This document shows, one piece after another, positions 14,531 through 20,927 of a stretch of 34,111 bases of DNA. The position numbers and the translations under genes were made by a program. Numbering within the stretch: the first letter of the stretch is position 1; every line of letters starts with the position of its first letter. This DNA is from a virus, in IMG/VR virus record IMGVR_UViG_3300044950_000563, positions 1-34,111 of that record. One strand, 5' to 3'. The notes under the pieces are model-generated. The model searched no databases. It was not told the DNA's origin and was given only the letters and a program-made list of their open reading frames with translations.

Positions 14531-15700
14531 CTATGGCCACCGCAATAGGTAGTCGTCAACAGGTAGACGCGTCATGCCCACGCGCTGCCGGTGGTAGGAT
14601 ATGATCAGGCGCTTGATATCCATGGCCTCTGCCGGATGGTCTTCAAGCCAATCAATCCCTTCGTCCATCTTGCCGAACACCTCAGGGTACATGGTGAACT
14701 TCTGCGCCTTGCCCGCACCGGTCCAAAGTCCGATCTTCTTGGCCTGTGCTAGGATGGTGCCCGCCTCGTCATAGCTGCCTATGGGTAACGGGTGGTCAGC
14801 GCCGACAACCACACTGTACTCGCCCTCACGTAGGCTTGACGGTCCTTTGCTGCGTTTGACAATAAACACGTGCTCAACGACATACGGGGTGGTGTTCTCC
14901 GTCTCGTCGCGCTGTTGCACCACCTTGGCCTTGAACTCAATGTGGGTTGAGCAATAGTGCTTCAGTTGTATGCCGCCCGGTATGACCTTCGTGTCCATTC
15001 TCGGCATCCCGCCGATGGTGGTCCGATACTGGTTGATGAACACCTGCGTAACCGGGAGCCATCCTTTGTTCCTGCGGTCGGCTTGCGCTGAGGTCAGGCT
15101 TGAGCATAGCCGCCCCATAAGCCGGGCACGCAACGCCACGTTCACGTCACCAACGCTCTCGTCATACTCCTTCATGGGCGTAAGCTGGTTGACGCTGTCC
15201 AGCACGAGGATGCAAAGTTCCTCTGCGTTTGCGACGGCGGTTTTCATGAGGTCCGCTGCGTCCTCCCCGGTAACCGTGCTCACGAGGTGCAGGCGGTCAA
15301 GGTCCACACCGTGCGAGGCCGCCCACATAGGGTCAAAGGTCTGCTCTGCGTCGATCCACAGGGCGTGATATCCGGGATACTTCCTTTGCGCCTGTGCCAC
15401 CATGCGCATGGCTTGCGTGGTCTTGCCCGCCCCTTCCTTGCCCAAGAACATCGCCGCCCGTCCTTCAGGCAGGCCGCCTAGGGTACAGAGGTCACCGATC
15501 AGGTGGCCGAAAGGGATATGCTTAATGAAGCTGAAGGCGTTGACTGCCATGGTCATGGTACCCGCGCCGTACTGTTTATCAGCCGCACTGCGAAGGCTGT
15601 CCAAGTAACCACCTGTCGGCGCGGCTGGGGCGGTGCGTGCCATGGGGGCGGGGGCGGGGGCGGGGACAGGCCCCGTTGGTCTGGTGCGCTTTTGGGTCAT
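14531..15700 (-). CDS. recA: RecA/UvsX-like recombinase
   Basis: 389 aa. After a Pro/Ala-rich N-terminus (residues 10-30) come Walker A GKEGAGKT (87-94), DAEQTFD with the catalytic glutamate (117-123), Walker B ILVLDSVNQL (164-173) and FINQYRTTIGG followed by VIPGGIQLKHY in the L2 region. It would form filaments on single-stranded DNA and promote strand invasion. The RBS GAGGA lies about 12 nt before the ATG. It is flanked by a 135-aa unknown protein and a small nuclease and followed by the Fe-S nuclease and RuvC, which gives a full recombination pathway. The N-terminal Pro-Ala tract is encoded by a G-rich hexamer repeat on the plus strand. Confidence 0.93.
   Translation of the reverse strand: MTQKRTRPTGPVPAPAPAPMARTAPAAPTGGYLDSLRSAADKQYGAGTMTMAVNAFSFIKHIPFGHLIGDLCTLGGLPEGRAAMFLGKEGAGKTTQAMRMVAQAQRKYPGYHALWIDAEQTFDPMWAASHGVDLDRLHLVSTVTGEDAADLMKTAVANAEELCILVLDSVNQLTPMKEYDESVGDVNVALRARLMGRLCSSLTSAQADRRNKGWLPVTQVFINQYRTTIGGMPRMDTKVIPGGIQLKHYCSTHIEFKAKVVQQRDETENTTPYVVEHVFIVKRSKGPSSLREGEYSVVVGADHPLPIGSYDEAGTILAQAKKIGLWTGAGKAQKFTMYPEVFGKMDEGIDWLEDHPAEAMDIKRLIISYHRQRVGMTRLPVDDYLLRWP
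15643..15667 (+). repeat. GGGGGC tandem microsatellite with G-quadruplex potential
   Basis: The plus strand has four consecutive G-tracts of 4-5 bases separated by single Cs, within the 5' end of recA. This strand is the template for recA transcription. On the coding strand it gives Pro-Ala repeats (PAPAPAP). Confidence 0.7.
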
Positions 15701-15708
15701 GATGCTTG

Positions 15709-16116
15709 TCAGTCCTCAAAGTACTGCTGGGCATCTTCTTGCGCGTCTGCAAGCCGGTCCTGCACCCACGCGGTCGCGTGCTCGTACACACGATCAAGGG
15801 TCTCCAACTGCTCGTTGGTCAGTGGGCCTGTAACCGCGCCGGGCAGTATCACGTCCACCTCAAGACCGATATCGCGGCGGAACGAGGAATAGTTACCCAT
15901 GTTCAGGGTCAGACCATCCACCACCTTGACGCGGGCCACCATGACCATATCGGCGGGCATGGCGAAGGGCTGCTCTGTGGAAGCGCTTGACGGCTTGTGC
16001 GTGACGTTGGTGTGTTCGGACACTGGTTCACGCATAGCGCGCTGTTCACCAGCATCTTGGTTGGTGTGCGGCCTTGCGCGTGTACGATGTCTGGGCTGTT
16101 CCGTGGCGGTCGTCAT
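15709..16116 (-). CDS. Hypothetical protein preceding recA
   Basis: 135 aa, not recognised. The first 50 residues are polar, rich in Thr/His/Arg/Gln and probably disordered. A compact region follows (MVMVARVKVVDGLTLNMGNY, DIGLEVDVIL), then an acidic C-terminal helix (RVYEHATAWVQDRLADAQED) ending QQYFED. The strand pattern GNYSSFRRDIGLEVDV looks like those in small phage proteins adjoining recombination genes. The ATG at 16116 overlaps the upstream stop by 4 nt (ATGA), which strongly supports this start over upstream options. The acidic tail and position suggest a recombination accessory factor; this is inference. Confidence 0.65.
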   Translation of the reverse strand: MTTATEQPRHRTRARPHTNQDAGEQRAMREPVSEHTNVTHKPSSASTEQPFAMPADMVMVARVKVVDGLTLNMGNYSSFRRDIGLEVDVILPGAVTGPLTNEQLETLDRVYEHATAWVQDRLADAQEDAQQYFED

Positions 16117-16568
16117 AGGTGGGCCTCCCTGAGTTGGCTTCTGGCTTCTCTGATTTGTTCTAGCATGCTTTGGTACTGAATTGCAAACCGGGGGTCTTCC
16201 GCCCGGCGCGTCTCCCACCGCCTGAAGGTGGTCATTGTCCAGCGGATAAACGACACAAGCGCGTCTGCCTCTGGGTAGGTATAGACACTGGCCACCCGGC
16301 CACACCGCGCGCCATAGCGGGGCACGATTGCAGAGAAGACGGGCGGCGGTAAGGTGCCCAGTGCGGTGCGTCTAGCCACCGCGTTCAGCCTGCACGGGAC
16401 GGTCTTCGTTATGTCCTGCACGGTGTAGGTCACCATATTGATACGGCTCTCGTCGCCTAAGACTACTGTGCGCACCATGCCTGTATAGGACAAGGGCAGG
16501 CCATCTAGCGTGACGCGGGTACCCGGCGCATAGGCACACACCGCAAATCTGTCAGGGTCCAAGAACAT
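16113..16568 (-). CDS. Hypothetical protein
   Basis: 151 aa. The N-terminal half is beta-rich (FAVCAYAPGTRVTLDGLPLS, VRTVVLGDES, MVTYTVQDI) and could be a small barrel. The C-terminal half is helical (ALVSFIRWTMTTFRRWETRR, MLEQIREARSQLREAHL). No catalytic motif is visible. It overlaps the SF2 helicase stop by 17 nt and the next gene by 4 nt, so it is translated as part of the recombination operon. Its function is not recognised. Confidence 0.65.
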   Translation of the reverse strand: MFLDPDRFAVCAYAPGTRVTLDGLPLSYTGMVRTVVLGDESRINMVTYTVQDITKTVPCRLNAVARRTALGTLPPPVFSAIVPRYGARCGRVASVYTYPEADALVSFIRWTMTTFRRWETRRAEDPRFAIQYQSMLEQIREARSQLREAHL

Positions 16569-17961
16569 GGGCTAGTTCCACTTTCTTAACCGTTATATTC
16601 GGTAGCTTGTTCACGCTGGATATCCTCTGGAAGTAGGCCCCCTCAAAAGACTTGACTGCCCGGTCCCTGATTGTCACCCAGACCGCTTTAGTCTTTCCGG
16701 GGTAAGCGCGGCGTATCCGGCCTAGAACCTGCTCAAAGTCGGAACGTGGTGTGCAATCCATGCCCCTATCCAGCTTGGGTATATCTATGCCCTCCTTCAT
16801 CATTCCAAAGGTGGCAATGAACACTGAGGCGTGCTTCTCTGCCCAGTCAAGATATTCCTTGGTTGTGGTGCTCATGACCCCGTCAACGGTCTGCCCGCCT
16901 GTGTACAGCCCGATCTTGTTTTCAGGGATGCCGCTGGCCATGAACATTTTGTAGAGGATTTCCGCGTGGTGCACGTGGTCTGTCACGAACAGCGGGCAGT
17001 GTCCCTCTCGGTACCACTTGCGAGCAATGTCACTGATGATCTTGTTTCGCTCGAAGTCATGCGCCAAGGCCAGTAGCTTTGACGCCTTCTTTGTCCCGGT
17101 GGGCGGCTTCTTGGACGTGTAGCTTAGCACCTGTACCTCGGTGTCAACGGCCTGCATCGACCGGACAAACGCGGGCTTGCCGAAGTAAGAGTGGTACACC
17201 CTGTCCCCCCCGTCTCGGCGCACGTCCGTTGCGGTGATGGCCAGCTTGTATCGCGCGTTGAACCTGCCTTGTGTTCTAGCGCTCATGAATGCCCCAAGGT
17301 TGTGGGTCTCGTCGTACACCACGAACCCGAAAGCCTTGTAGAACTCGGGCGGGTACTCGCGCATGGCAACGCTCTTCATCATGCCAACAACGATATCGCG
17401 GCCCCATTGGCACTTGGGTCCGACCACCTCCCCGATGCACGAGCGTGGCACCCCGAGGTGCTGCTCTATCTGCTTGATCCACTGGTCTTTCAGGCGTGAC
17501 AACGGCACAAGAACTAACGTCCTGACGCCTAGGCGTGCGGCTTGGTCAAGTGCCACCACGGTCTTACCGGACCCAGTCTGGGCTTTGGCCAGAACGGTGT
17601 ACAGGTTGTCAAGCGCGTCGGTGGTTTCAGCCATAAACTCGCGCTGCCCCGGTGCGGCTAGGGGATGGTCTGGGTCTGGGCGGCGGGTCCAACTCATGAA
17701 GGGCACACCGTCAGACAGGGCCTCAATGATGTTGTCGGTTGGGTAGCTTTGCATCCCGTCTGCGATTGGTAGGCCGATCATGCCGGGGAACTGCGGATCG
17801 TTCTCACGGAATATCTCTATCGCTTCGTAGGTGGGCTTGCCGGTCATGTAGTCAATGCCGCGCTTCTCCACTGTGTACTGTTCCCGCACCCGGTGCGGGT
17901 CAACGTCTGCCAACGGAACCCAGTACATGGCCCCGATTACGCCTTTTGATACCTTGGTCAT
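16552..17961 (-). CDS. Superfamily 2 DEAD/DEAH-type helicase (UvsW/RecG-like role)
   Basis: About 469 aa from the ATG at 17961. Walker A AQTGSGKT (residues 127-134) is followed by VRTLVLVPLSRLKDQW (motif Ia), VVYDETH (DExH, 215-220) and LAITATD (motif III). The second RecA-like lobe has ASVFIATFGMMKEGIDIPKLD (motif V) and FEQVLGRIRRAYPGKTK (motif VI). The order resembles T4 UvsW and other phage branch-migrating or ssDNA-translocating enzymes. An in-frame ATG at 17994 lies at the centre of a perfect inverted repeat and is less likely to be the start. Box A at 17886 encodes HRVR. Confidence 0.87.
   Translation of the reverse strand: MTKVSKGVIGAMYWVPLADVDPHRVREQYTVEKRGIDYMTGKPTYEAIEIFRENDPQFPGMIGLPIADGMQSYPTDNIIEALSDGVPFMSWTRRPDPDHPLAAPGQREFMAETTDALDNLYTVLAKAQTGSGKTVVALDQAARLGVRTLVLVPLSRLKDQWIKQIEQHLGVPRSCIGEVVGPKCQWGRDIVVGMMKSVAMREYPPEFYKAFGFVVYDETHNLGAFMSARTQGRFNARYKLAITATDVRRDGGDRVYHSYFGKPAFVRSMQAVDTEVQVLSYTSKKPPTGTKKASKLLALAHDFERNKIISDIARKWYREGHCPLFVTDHVHHAEILYKMFMASGIPENKIGLYTGGQTVDGVMSTTTKEYLDWAEKHASVFIATFGMMKEGIDIPKLDRGMDCTPRSDFEQVLGRIRRAYPGKTKAVWVTIRDRAVKSFEGAYFQRISSVNKLPNITVKKVELAHVLGP
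17886..17896. promoter_or_regulatory. Box A inverted repeat, intragenic, extended
   Basis: GCACCCGGTGC, extended to a 17-bp palindrome with a central C at 17883-17899 (CCC flanks GGG). It encodes DPHRVRE in the SF2 helicase, a third codon phase compared with the other sites. Confidence 0.65.
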
Positions 17962-17982
17962 GTGCCTGCCCCATAAGGTGGC

Positions 17983-18004
17983 TAGGGGGGCCATGGCCCC
18001 CCTA
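17983..18004. repeat. Perfect 22-bp palindrome between ssb and the SF2 helicase
   Basis: A TAGGGGGGCC half is followed directly by its exact complement, giving a 10-bp arm around a central AT. In the mRNA this would be a very GC-rich stem. There is no U tract, so it is not a standard terminator; it may be a processing, stabilising or attenuating hairpin, or a protein site. Confidence 0.75.
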
Positions 18005-18012
18005 ACTTCTGG

Positions 18013-19116
18013 TCAAAACGGGATTTCAGTGTCACGGCCACCGCGCCGTCGCCGGGGTGGCGAGGCCTCCTCGTGCGTCACTTCCGCGTCTTCCACTTCG
18101 TCATTGGCCGGTGAGGCTGCACGGCGGCGGCGGGAACTGGTGGTGTCAGCGGGCGGTGGCTCTTGCTCTTTCTCGCGGCCCTGCGCGGCGCGCTGGGAGC
18201 GGGTGCGTGGGGGCGGTGCGTCCACGCGGCTATTACCCCCCGCCTCCTCGTCGCTCCCTGTGTCAGCCCCGCCTCCACGACGACGGCGGCCCACGCGGCT
18301 CGTGCCAGTGGTTTCGTCTTGCTCGTCCTCGCTGCCCGTGGATGCGGGCAGGTTGTACAGCTTGCGCAAGACCTTCTGGTCAGGCGGTGCCAGCGCGTCT
18401 TCATAGTCCACCGGCTCAATGTCCTCGCCATCGGGCTTGATCACCTTGCCATCGCGCTTCACTTCTTCGTTGGCGTACTCGTCCAGTTCGTCATCGGGCA
18501 TGTAGTCGAACAGCATCCCGGTATCCATCATCTGGGGGATACCACACCGCGCGTCCTGTTGCTGCGTCTTCGTCAGGTTCATGATGATGCCGCGCGTGGT
18601 GCCGTGCATCTTCTTGCCCAGTTCAAAGATTTTCATGAAGGTGCCCACGCTGGCCTGCGGGATAACCATCAGCTTACGCGTTGCGTCAATGGTCTGCCCT
18701 TTGCGCGCCCCGTTCTGGATCACGTAGGGGGTAAGGTCCAGAACCGTGACATACATATTGTAGGCGGGGTGTTTGAACTCTTCGCCAAGGTTCTGCTCGC
18801 GCGCCCGGCAAAGCACGCAGTTGTCGATTTCGTCAACGCAGATATGGTTGCGTGCCTCGGCGAAATTGTTGCCGGGTCCGGGCACGGTGTGCTCGTGCGC
18901 GAAGGGCGCTTGAGTTGCGTCGTCGTCAAGCACCACCACCTCGTGCATGGCATACTTGTTCTTGTTCTTGGGGTCTTTCCCGATCCAGAACCGGTAAACG
19001 CCGTTTGACGCGGCTTCGCGCCGGGCCTCAGCTTTTTCTTGTTCTTGCTTCAAGGTCTGCATGGCGGCATCGCCGCGTTTCAGTAGGGGATTACCCGCTT
19101 TCCGTGCATCAGCCAT
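18013..19116 (-). CDS. ssb: Single-stranded DNA-binding protein with SSB-type C-terminal tip
   Basis: About 367 aa, resembling phage gp32-type SSBs. A core begins near GVYRFWIGKD (residue 39), includes a zinc-binding-like set (His91, Cys93, Cys100, Cys103, then EFKHPAYNMYVTVLDLTP), and continues with KMHGTTRGIIMNLTKT. Residues from about 255 are a disordered tail with alternating acidic blocks and RRRRG/RRRR clusters. The final residues DTEIPF match the acidic-Ile-Pro-Phe tip by which bacterial SSBs recruit partner enzymes. It overlaps the upstream gene by 8 nt if the ATG at 19116 is used; a GTG at 19128 is the alternative. Neighbours are primase and helicase. Confidence 0.85.
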   Translation of the reverse strand: MADARKAGNPLLKRGDAAMQTLKQEQEKAEARREAASNGVYRFWIGKDPKNKNKYAMHEVVVLDDDATQAPFAHEHTVPGPGNNFAEARNHICVDEIDNCVLCRAREQNLGEEFKHPAYNMYVTVLDLTPYVIQNGARKGQTIDATRKLMVIPQASVGTFMKIFELGKKMHGTTRGIIMNLTKTQQQDARCGIPQMMDTGMLFDYMPDDELDEYANEEVKRDGKVIKPDGEDIEPVDYEDALAPPDQKVLRKLYNLPASTGSEDEQDETTGTSRVGRRRRGGGADTGSDEEAGGNSRVDAPPPRTRSQRAAQGREKEQEPPPADTTSSRRRRAASPANDEVEDAEVTHEEASPPRRRRGGRDTEIPF

Positions 19117-19414
19117 TTTTCTGTCCACTTCGTTGAGTGCCTATCTTGCCTCTCAGGGCGTCTATCAACCTACACACAAACGCAGCCCGGCGCAAGCTGA
19201 ACCTTCCGGCCAGAAGTGTGGTTACGCTGGCCACACTGTCGTGCCGCAAGACCACGCTTTCACCCACGGTTGTGGTGATAAGCAACGCCGGTCCCCCCAC
19301 CTCTACCACGTAGAACGTGGTGCCTAGGCACGTGAACTCAGCGACCTTGCCTTGTTTGATTGAGTTGCGAACGTACCCCGCGAGCGTGGAAAGGTCGGGC
19401 TTACTGTCCGACAT
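19109..19414 (-). CDS. Hypothetical small protein between primase and ssb
   Basis: About 101 aa, not recognised. It starts MSDSKPDLSTLAGYVRNSIK, has a beta-rich centre (AEFTCLGTTFYVVEVGGPAL, LITTTVGESVVLRHDSV) and ends with a basic helix (AAFVCRLIDALRGKIGTQRSGQKNG). The ATG at 19414 overlaps the primase stop by 14 nt; an ATG at 19462 would add 16 residues and a deeper overlap. Lying between primase and SSB, it may assist the replisome, which is inference from location. Confidence 0.6.
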   Translation of the reverse strand: MSDSKPDLSTLAGYVRNSIKQGKVAEFTCLGTTFYVVEVGGPALLITTTVGESVVLRHDSVASVTTLLAGRFSLRRAAFVCRLIDALRGKIGTQRSGQKNG

Positions 19415-20402
19415 TTCGTTTGCGCCTGCGTACAAACTGTGTGGTGTTCCTGAGCATTTCAAGAACCATATCGTCTGTTAGATCGTCGGGGTCTTGGATA
19501 CGTCCGGGGTAGGTGACGTAGTAGGTTGGCAGTGCCCGTGCCAGTAGGTGCACCGCCCCCTCGGTGCCCTTCTTCTCGTCGCCCCACGTGCCCAACTTAC
19601 CGGCCTTGTCCCCGTCAAGGAACAGGATCACGGGCTGCCCCACTTGTGCCAACAGGTCAGCTTGCTCGAAGGACATAGCCGAACCCATGGCGGCCACCAC
19701 GTCCATGCCCAACTCGTCTTGGATATTCATGTCGTGTAGACGGGCATAGAACATCAAACCCTCCACCACGACTATGGGTCTTTCGCATGTGCACAGTTCC
19801 GCACCTAGCAGGTGGCAAGACTTGTCAACACCTTTCAGGTTCCAGACCTTGGCCTTCACGTCGGGCATATAGCTTCGCCCGGTCCAGCCGTACAGTTTGC
19901 GGTCAAAGCCCCTTATCGGGAACATGACCCGCCCGTCCTCAGGCCAGCTTTTCACGCCTATCAAGTTGGCGGTGTCCACACTGATGGTGCGGCTGTTCAG
20001 GTAGCGCCATGCAGGCTCGTCATCAAGCACGGGCACGAACAGGTCACCGTAGACTTCCTCGGCTAAAGGCTCAAGGGCCTCAAGAACCTCAACGGTCTCT
20101 GCCTCAACCACAAGTCCTGTTGCCTCGGCAATCAGGAACTCCCGCGACAACTCCTCATGCCCGCCGTCTAGCAGGGTGCCTAGGTCTTTTGGAAGGTCCA
20201 CGAATAGCCCCTTTGATTTGCACGCGAGGCAGTTATACACGCTTTTCGATCCGACCTTAACCCCAAATGATGGTGCTCTGTCAGTGCCCCTCCCGTGCCG
20301 TGTGGTTGCGAATGGGCACCGTGCCTGCACCCACTCGCCGGTGAAGCCCGTGGGGGCAACACCTAGCTTGTGCAAGGCTTGTTCGATCTGGTTGCGGTTC
20401 AT
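19401..20402 (-). CDS. DnaG-type DNA primase
   Basis: 333 aa, shorter than bacterial DnaG and lacking a C-terminal helicase-binding domain. The N-terminal zinc-binding domain has CPFATTRH (Cys29, His36) and YNCLACKSKG (Cys58, Cys61). A DnaG-like RNA-polymerase region precedes the Toprim fold, with RPIVVVEGLMFYARLHD (Glu214) and VILFLDGDKAG (Asp263, Asp265). The end has YPGRIQDPDDLTDDMV, typical of primase Toprim C-termini. It would make primers for the adjacent family A polymerase. The ATG at 20402 lies 2 nt after the previous stop. The separate DnaB-like helicase gene means primase and helicase are not fused as in T7. Confidence 0.88.
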   Translation of the reverse strand: MNRNQIEQALHKLGVAPTGFTGEWVQARCPFATTRHGRGTDRAPSFGVKVGSKSVYNCLACKSKGLFVDLPKDLGTLLDGGHEELSREFLIAEATGLVVEAETVEVLEALEPLAEEVYGDLFVPVLDDEPAWRYLNSRTISVDTANLIGVKSWPEDGRVMFPIRGFDRKLYGWTGRSYMPDVKAKVWNLKGVDKSCHLLGAELCTCERPIVVVEGLMFYARLHDMNIQDELGMDVVAAMGSAMSFEQADLLAQVGQPVILFLDGDKAGKLGTWGDEKKGTEGAVHLLARALPTYYVTYPGRIQDPDDLTDDMVLEMLRNTTQFVRRRKRNVGQ

Positions 20403-20404
20403 GG

Positions 20405-20857
20405 CTACCGTCTCTTGGCTGCGCTCTTGGCCTTCACTTCGAGGTACGGGGTGCTCTTGCTTGACGTCGTGATAGCCGCCAAGGCGTTTTCGGTTGCGAA
20501 CTTCTTGGCAGCCGTCATGCCAACGGAAACACACTGGTCAAACTGCTCTGCGGTCACCAGCTTTTTGAACCCGGCCACGCTGATGACGTTGGTGGTCTTG
20601 GTCATGAACTGTGCCTCAATCGCGGGCCGTTCACGCAGGCCCTCAACCGAAACGGTGTTCTTGTGCTCACGCAGCATACGCGTCTCAAGTTCTTCCTTGC
20701 TCTTCTCGAAAGCCTTCTTTGCCTCGTCTGCCGCGACCTTCAGCTTCCATACGTGCAGAAGGTCGTCCTCAATGCTGGTTCCGGGGACCACATGCGGGGC
20801 CGCGTCAATGACGCGGGCTTGGCGCGTGCGGATGCGGGGCGATGGTGTGTCAGTCAT
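20405..20857 (-). CDS. Hypothetical coiled-coil protein, first gene of the replication/recombination operon
   Basis: 150 aa. A charged helix (LLHVWKLKVAADEAKKAFEKS, KEELETRMLREHKNTVSV, about residues 28-70) suggests a coiled coil. A compact region (FMTKTTNVISVAGFKKLVTA) and a basic tail (KAKSAAKRR) follow. I chose the ATG at 20857: it has the RBS AAGGAGATTGCC and lies downstream of the promoter at 20883-20911, while the longer in-frame start at 20911 would lie upstream of the transcription start. Its function is unknown; as the promoter-proximal gene it should be strongly expressed. Confidence 0.7.
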   Translation of the reverse strand: MTDTPSPRIRTRQARVIDAAPHVVPGTSIEDDLLHVWKLKVAADEAKKAFEKSKEELETRMLREHKNTVSVEGLRERPAIEAQFMTKTTNVISVAGFKKLVTAEQFDQCVSVGMTAAKKFATENALAAITTSSKSTPYLEVKAKSAAKRR

Positions 20858-20882
20858 GGCAATCTCCTTTTGCTGCTGTTTC

Positions 20883-20911
20883 GTTATAGGCGCACCCGGT
20901 GCGCTTGTCAA
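20883..20911 (-). promoter_or_regulatory. Sigma70-type promoter with box A spacer and box B
   Basis: On the minus strand, TTGACA (20911-20906) and TATAAC (20888-20883) have an exact 17-bp spacer, which contains the 15-bp palindrome GCGCACCGGGTGCGC. Box B (20907-20924) overlaps the -35. It drives the primase to ruvC operon. It is nearly identical to the promoter at 31623-31651. Confidence 0.9.
20892..20902. promoter_or_regulatory. Box A operator in promoter spacer
   Basis: GCACCCGGTGC in its longest symmetric form (15 bp at 20890-20904), placed between the -35 and -10 elements, where a bound protein would block RNA polymerase. Confidence 0.85.
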
Positions 20912-20924
20912 CCGTTAGGGCTAC
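20907..20924. promoter_or_regulatory. Box B inverted repeat at the 20.9-kb promoter
   Basis: The minus strand reads GTAGCCC-TAAC-GGTTGAC. The right arm shares TTGAC with the -35 hexamer. Confidence 0.7.
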
Positions 20925-20927
20925 AAG

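Noticed and set aside
17961-17994. ATG at 17994 as the SF2 helicase start
   Set aside because: It sits in the centre of a 22-bp perfect hairpin with only 2 nt between the G run and the ATG. The ATG at 17961 gives a normal N-terminus.
20857-20911. Longer start of the 150-aa gene at 20911 and of the AAA gene at 31635
   Set aside because: Both would begin upstream of the predicted transcription starts, inside the promoters, and lack an RBS, whereas the downstream starts have strong RBSs.
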